The notes beneath the pieces are model-generated. The model was not told the DNA's origin, searched no databases, and was given only the letters and a program-made list of their open reading frames with translations. Of a stretch of 64,000 nucleotides of DNA, positions 52,401 to 58,400 are shown piece by piece. The DNA is taken from positions 134,154-198,153 of the forward strand of contig BQKZ01000092.1 of assembly GCA_036244855.1 (NCBI GenBank). Direction: 5' to 3'. Each line of letters begins with the position of its first letter. Within the stretch, counting starts at the first letter, position 1. The position numbers were made by a program, and so were the translations under genes. This DNA is from Temnopleurus reevesii. Lineage: Eukaryota; Echinodermata; Echinoidea; Temnopleuroida; Temnopleuridae.

Positions 52401-55400
52401 AATCTTAATTGAAATATAATCTTTCAGGATTATTGTAGCATTTTAGGATAATTCATGTTGGTTCTTTGCATGCTGACATTTGTTTTGTGTGTACCAGAAG
52501 TGGTAGATGTTTTAATGTCATTGCAAAATGAGTACTCTGTCGATGTCATTATGCATTTCACATTAAACAAATATTTAAAAATCAACTACTGGTATACTTA
52601 TATTGTCTTCCAACCTGAATCTACATCCAGTATGATCTAGATTAACAAATTACAGAGCCATTTCAATTTGTACAATCGCTATTCTTTACAAATCAGTTGA
52701 ACAATCTTCTTTAAAGTTTGATGTAAATTCCTAATCAGTTTTATACTGATTCACACATATTTTTGTCATTTCGATTTTTACAATAAACATTGTATTCATT
52801 TATCCTTGTTTGTCAAACAGTATTCTGAAGAAAGTTATCATTCCAGTAATATTTACATATTGTGCCTTGAAAGAGAAATGATATAGATTTTTTTCCCTTA
52901 ATAAAGAAAAATAGAGATATTGACACTTGGTAAGTACTGCTACCAACTACCAATTGGTTTATGAGTACAAATAATTTTGATGAATGTTCATTTTCAGCTG
53001 AGAAGCCCAAGCCTACCAAGCCATCCTTTTCTGAGACGTCCATCACAATAGAGGTGACAGAGGGTAAGTTAACCCCTTGACTATTGTAGGCATGAATTCT
53101 TATTTTAGGTTTTTTTTACAAGGAACAACTGATAACATGATGTAACCTATTTCCGAAAAATGAAGTCAAACGCCGATTCAGTGCTCCTTTGTAATGCTAT
53201 CTAAATCGGAACCAGCTTGTTATTGTTGGGTCCGCACAGTTCAATACACATCGTACGGCTCTATTGTCCATGACCGACTTCATTTTGTGGAAATAAATTA
53301 TACCGTGTTTGATTTCAACAGTCAATGTGCTATCCTACCTGTTGGTCACTCTGTTACATAGGGGTAACATTATTAACCGATTCAAAGTTAAATGACAGTA
53401 TTCTAACAGGACTTGCACAGAAGCCTTGCGTTTCAGCATGGAAGGGGGTAACGTCCATGCTGGATCCTTCATTACACCGGGGTACACCAGGGTAAACAGT
53501 TTAATGCTGAATGAATCAATTATTATGAGCATTGTAGAGGGGTCACCTGTTTCCTTAATGGAATGGGCTAGACTCCATGCTAGTCCCTCCATTACACAAG
53601 GGTAATAGTGTCAATCAGTTTACTACTGAATGCTCAAATTCTTGAATTATTTATACAGGAATCATTTTTATTCCATCAGTCAATGACTATCCTCAATGCT
53701 AGTCCCTTTCAAGAGTAAGATTAATAATCAGATAAACACTGGTTGTGCAACTCTTAATGGATTTTCAGTATCCACCAGGCCATGGGTTAAACTCCAGACT
53801 CGTTCCTCCATTTTAACAGGGTCACAGTGTTAACCATTTTGTTGCTGAATGCAAAAATGGTTATAGGCTTTGTGTAGGGACCACCTGGTTCTAACACCCG
53901 TACTGGTCCCTCCATTAAACCAGAGTGAGAGTATTAACCAGATGACCAATGCTTTATTCCACAGTGTCAAGCAATGCACATATGAGTATGTAAATTGTTA
54001 TAAACCTCGTACAAGAGCTATCTGTCTTTTGAAAATGATTTTTGTTTTAATTAATAATATATTACTCTGGAAATGTATTTTTTACTAGCTCTTACACAGA
54101 AGAATGCAGTTCATTTTGTAGTCACAATTTTCGTATTTCTCCCAAAGATTTAGAAATATAAAAATATAAAAATAATGGCTTGGGGGAATTTCCTGTTTGT
54201 AATCAAACATTTCCTCCTATCAATCAAGCCCACTTTAGTGTACATTATGACTAAATATCATAATCATTTATCAATAAATCATGATCACTGATCACTAAAT
54301 CATCATGATCATTGATCATGTATTAATAGCATAACCATCCCAACAATCTCTGAAAATTCTACCACACAGGCGAGGATGCAACATTCAAATTCACAATCAT
54401 GGGTTTCCCTGCACCCACCCTCACCTGGAACAAGGGCTGGAAGGCCATCAAACCCAGTGCCCAGTACATCATCGAAACAGAGGAGACAACTGGAGAGACC
54501 ATCTTCACCATCACTGCGGCCAAGATGACCGATGCTGGGAAGTACGTTTGCAAACTGACCAACCCTCATGGTGAGGCTAAGCTGACCGTCACCTTAGTGG
54601 TCAAAGAAAGGCCCAAAGAGGAGCCTGAAGCTACCCAAGCCAAACTTAAAAAGTAAGTTGCTGTTAGATTGTTCTCACGGCTTTTTTCATTTCCTCACAA
54701 TTTTCTTCATTACTACTTAAGATATATTCAAAATACATTTGTGTCACATATTGAAATGCATAAATGGTAAAATTGCATCATTTATTGCTGATGATATAAC
54801 AACAGGAGAACGAAAAATCAATAAAGAAATATTTTGCAGTTTATGTAGACATCAAGTTATAATGTCTAACACCTCTGTAACTGTTTTTCAAATTGCCATA
54901 AGAAAAACCTGCTCCGGCTTCAAGAGGAGCATTAAAATTGTGCTGCAGCTAATTTTATGGAAACTAATAATTGTCTTGAAATAGTTCTTGCCTTATCCCC
55001 ACGTGGATAAACACTGATTGGCGATGCATTTCTGAGATGATACCGTGAAAAAAAATTACTGGCAGACTGGGGTAGGAATTAAGCCCAAGATTTCCTGATC
55101 ACCAGACAGTCTTACTCGTAGAGCGCCTGGTACAATTTTTTTCAATTGTAATGTACTGAACATAAAAATAATTCACGTAAAATAATTGTCTAATCTTTCA
55201 GGCCTGAGCCAGAAGAGAAAAAGAAACCAGAGGTCGTCGAATCCAAAGAGGAGATCGAAATCTACAAACTACTCAAGGATGCAGAGCCAAAGAACTATGA
55301 GAAAATCCTCCGAAAGCATGGCATCATCGACTTCAAGATCATCCGAAAGCACATTGAGATGGTGAAGACGAAGAAAGCTGAGGAGGAAGAGAGACATAAA

Positions 55401-58400
55401 GCAGAGTTTGAGGCTCAGTTGAAGGTACGTTACATGTTTTGCTGTATGCTATAAAAGTAATGTCAAGTTGCAGAATGTGATGGCAGCAGTATCACAAGAA
55501 AGTACCATTGTTACTCCTTATATTTCATGCAAATATTAGCGTACATGACATATTTCTACCATGATGGAACTACAGGGGCTAGGTTGGCTGTAGCCTTCCC
55601 ACAATTCCCCCACTTTTTTAACAAAGTATGTGCCGATATACGGCAGCCCTTTAATTTTCAAGACATTGCTCAGCACCAGCAAATTGTCTAGATATGATAA
55701 TTGGCGCTCTATGTTTGTACAAATTTTTTTTCCACTTTGCTGCCATCAGATCTGCTGAAATTTATGTTTGTAAATTAGATTAGTTATAATTGTTGTCAAT
55801 TTTAATACAACATTAATTACTGTATGTTATATACCTATGTTTTGATATTCAACAAATGTTAGTCTTCTATAATAAAGATTTCTGAGGTCTAAGGTTTTTA
55901 ATCCATTTTTCTAGGAACAAATTTAAAATCAAATTGAATTGCAATGTAACATCTTTTCACTATAAATATAAATGAAATATATATGACTTTCAATAACTTA
56001 TTAAGTCTTCTATGATGAATTTTTTTTTTGTTTATGATGGTTTTTCAAAAGTATAATACAGTATTTGTAAACATATTGAAATGATTATACAAATGTTCAC
56101 ATATTTTGTTGGAATAAGAATGTTTTCTTGCATGTACAACATGCTGCCTGTTGTTCTTCATGTATCCACACGCTCAATTTGAATATTGATTTTTTCTCAC
56201 ATTAACAAACATGGTTCTATCATGTGCACGTTAATGAGACAGTTGGCTTATTTTCTTTAAGTTGCAATTATTATTTGCTTGTTTGAGAGGGATTTCATGA
56301 TTTCATTTATGTTGAAATTAAGTTGTTGTGAGAAATGTCACATCTACAGGTAATATACAGTGTGTGTATGAAATGCGCGGACAAAATGATTTAATATTCG
56401 TCGGGTCATTATGATGTAGTATCGTGTCACTTGTTGAAAGCGGGGTACTAATGCACAGAGCACTTAGAAGCATTTGTATTAAGCTGTATATGAATGCACA
56501 GTATTCTTCTTTTCAAATTATTATTGGTGAAGGAAAAGCATTAACCCCCTTATTTTTACTCTTAAGTTGTCGTGAGTCATGGAAAGTTTCAAGTATCTTA
56601 CTATTTGTTACTGAGAGACGGTGGACATCTGAAAATATTTTAATCTGAAAGACACTGGAAGTCACCAGTGTTGACTATGAATAATAATATCATCAACTAT
56701 TATGCAGACCAGTATACAGTCATTGAACAGTTTTATGAAACTGCCATCGCAATAGCCATTGTACAATACCAAAATACCAGTGCTTTTATCCCTTGTGTGG
56801 CCTCTTCAGCTTTGCATGTTATGATAAATTTGTACTTCTACAAAGCGAACTGAAACAAAGCTTTAGGAATCATTTTACCTTTTTTTTCTTCTACCACTCT
56901 ATACCTATATCCTTGATGTGATATGTTTCATAATGATATAGGATTTTATTGCCGAAATCGCTACATCTTCATCTTCACCCATGCTTTTTGTTAATGTTAT
57001 TTTGACTGAGTAAATACCATCGTGAATGGAAGTTATTTGTAATGAAAATGTTGTTCATATCCATTGGTCCATTATCATAAACAAACAAACATACACACAC
57101 ACAAACTACATATACCTACACACAACTCCTCCCCTTTCAAATAAACGTCATCCTGGATGATGAATTATGTGCAGTAGCTTCAATGTATATCTGTATATAC
57201 TACAAGTTGGATCTGAACAATGCATTTCAAGATCAAAGCTTACATGTGTCCTATCTTTCAAAGTAGTTTTTTTAGGAGATGATCGGCCAAATTCCAATAC
57301 TATCATTGGTTGTGTTTTTTAGGCTTTGTTGTAATTTTATGTTTGATAATAAATAGTTTGTCATTTTATTGGTGGAAGGTGCTATCATATCAGAGAGTCA
57401 CTTACAAATTTATTTTTGTCAATTCAATGGTTAGATTTTAATAAAGAGGGTTTATTATTTCTTTAGATGTTATCTTCTAGGTAATAAGGAATATGTCACA
57501 AATGGAGTGGACAATTACGTAGAGTAGATAATAGTTTTTATTTTTTGCGTTTTCCTCATTACCACCTAGCAAACTATGAAACACAGCATAATTACAGGGT
57601 CGCCTGATCTTATGAAGCCATGTGTTAAGTGCATAAAGATCATTCTATTTTCCTGGTTCTCAATTTGTGACTGAAAAGAGTCGCAGGTATAGATGAATTT
57701 CTTTCTCAAGGAACTTAGAACAGTGACGAAAATCAAGATGGTCACAATATTGAAACTCAATTTGTTTGCCATGTCATCTCCATCAGATATACTAGTAGCT
57801 ACAATCTAAGATAATATCACATCCCATACTGTTAGAAAATATACAATCAATATCAATATAAATCAATATCCTGGTACGATCACATCATTTCATCAGTTTT
57901 ATCTCGCATGACGACAACATGGCTTGATAGCCTTGGCTGACCTTTTTTTCACGTTCACCCAGGTTTCTTGACGCTAGAAATATTGCAGGCTCTGTATTGT
58001 TTGTGAAGCGCTGTGTATTTCATCCAAGGATCCCGGAAAAGGGGCAAGGAGTTTAGCACAAAAGCTTCAGCAATACAGTGATCTTGATACTGAGCGATTG
58101 CAAGAGAGCCATCACAATCTTTACAACTCTATTCCGAGAAACCAGACTCTTATGACTTTGTTTATTTCGGTACTCTGGGAAAGGGAAGTAAAGAGAGTTT
58201 TGATTTTGAAAAAGAGTTTGTTCAACATTGACCCTGATACATCCATTGCTCAAGTCGTCTTTTAGCCTGATGTACGTTTAAAGATTGGCATTTTCGTTAT
58301 CAGGTTATCCGGGGATTAGAGCAAATTTGATGTCGATGGAGGATGAAGTTATGATTTTTGCACTATTCTCATCTCTGGTGTAAAATTATTTTACATGGCT

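Noticed and set aside
52499..52637. Possible exon after TACCAG ending in TAG
   Set aside because: About 47 codons with aromatic and aliphatic composition unlike this gene's linkers; would truncate the protein; no similarity seen.
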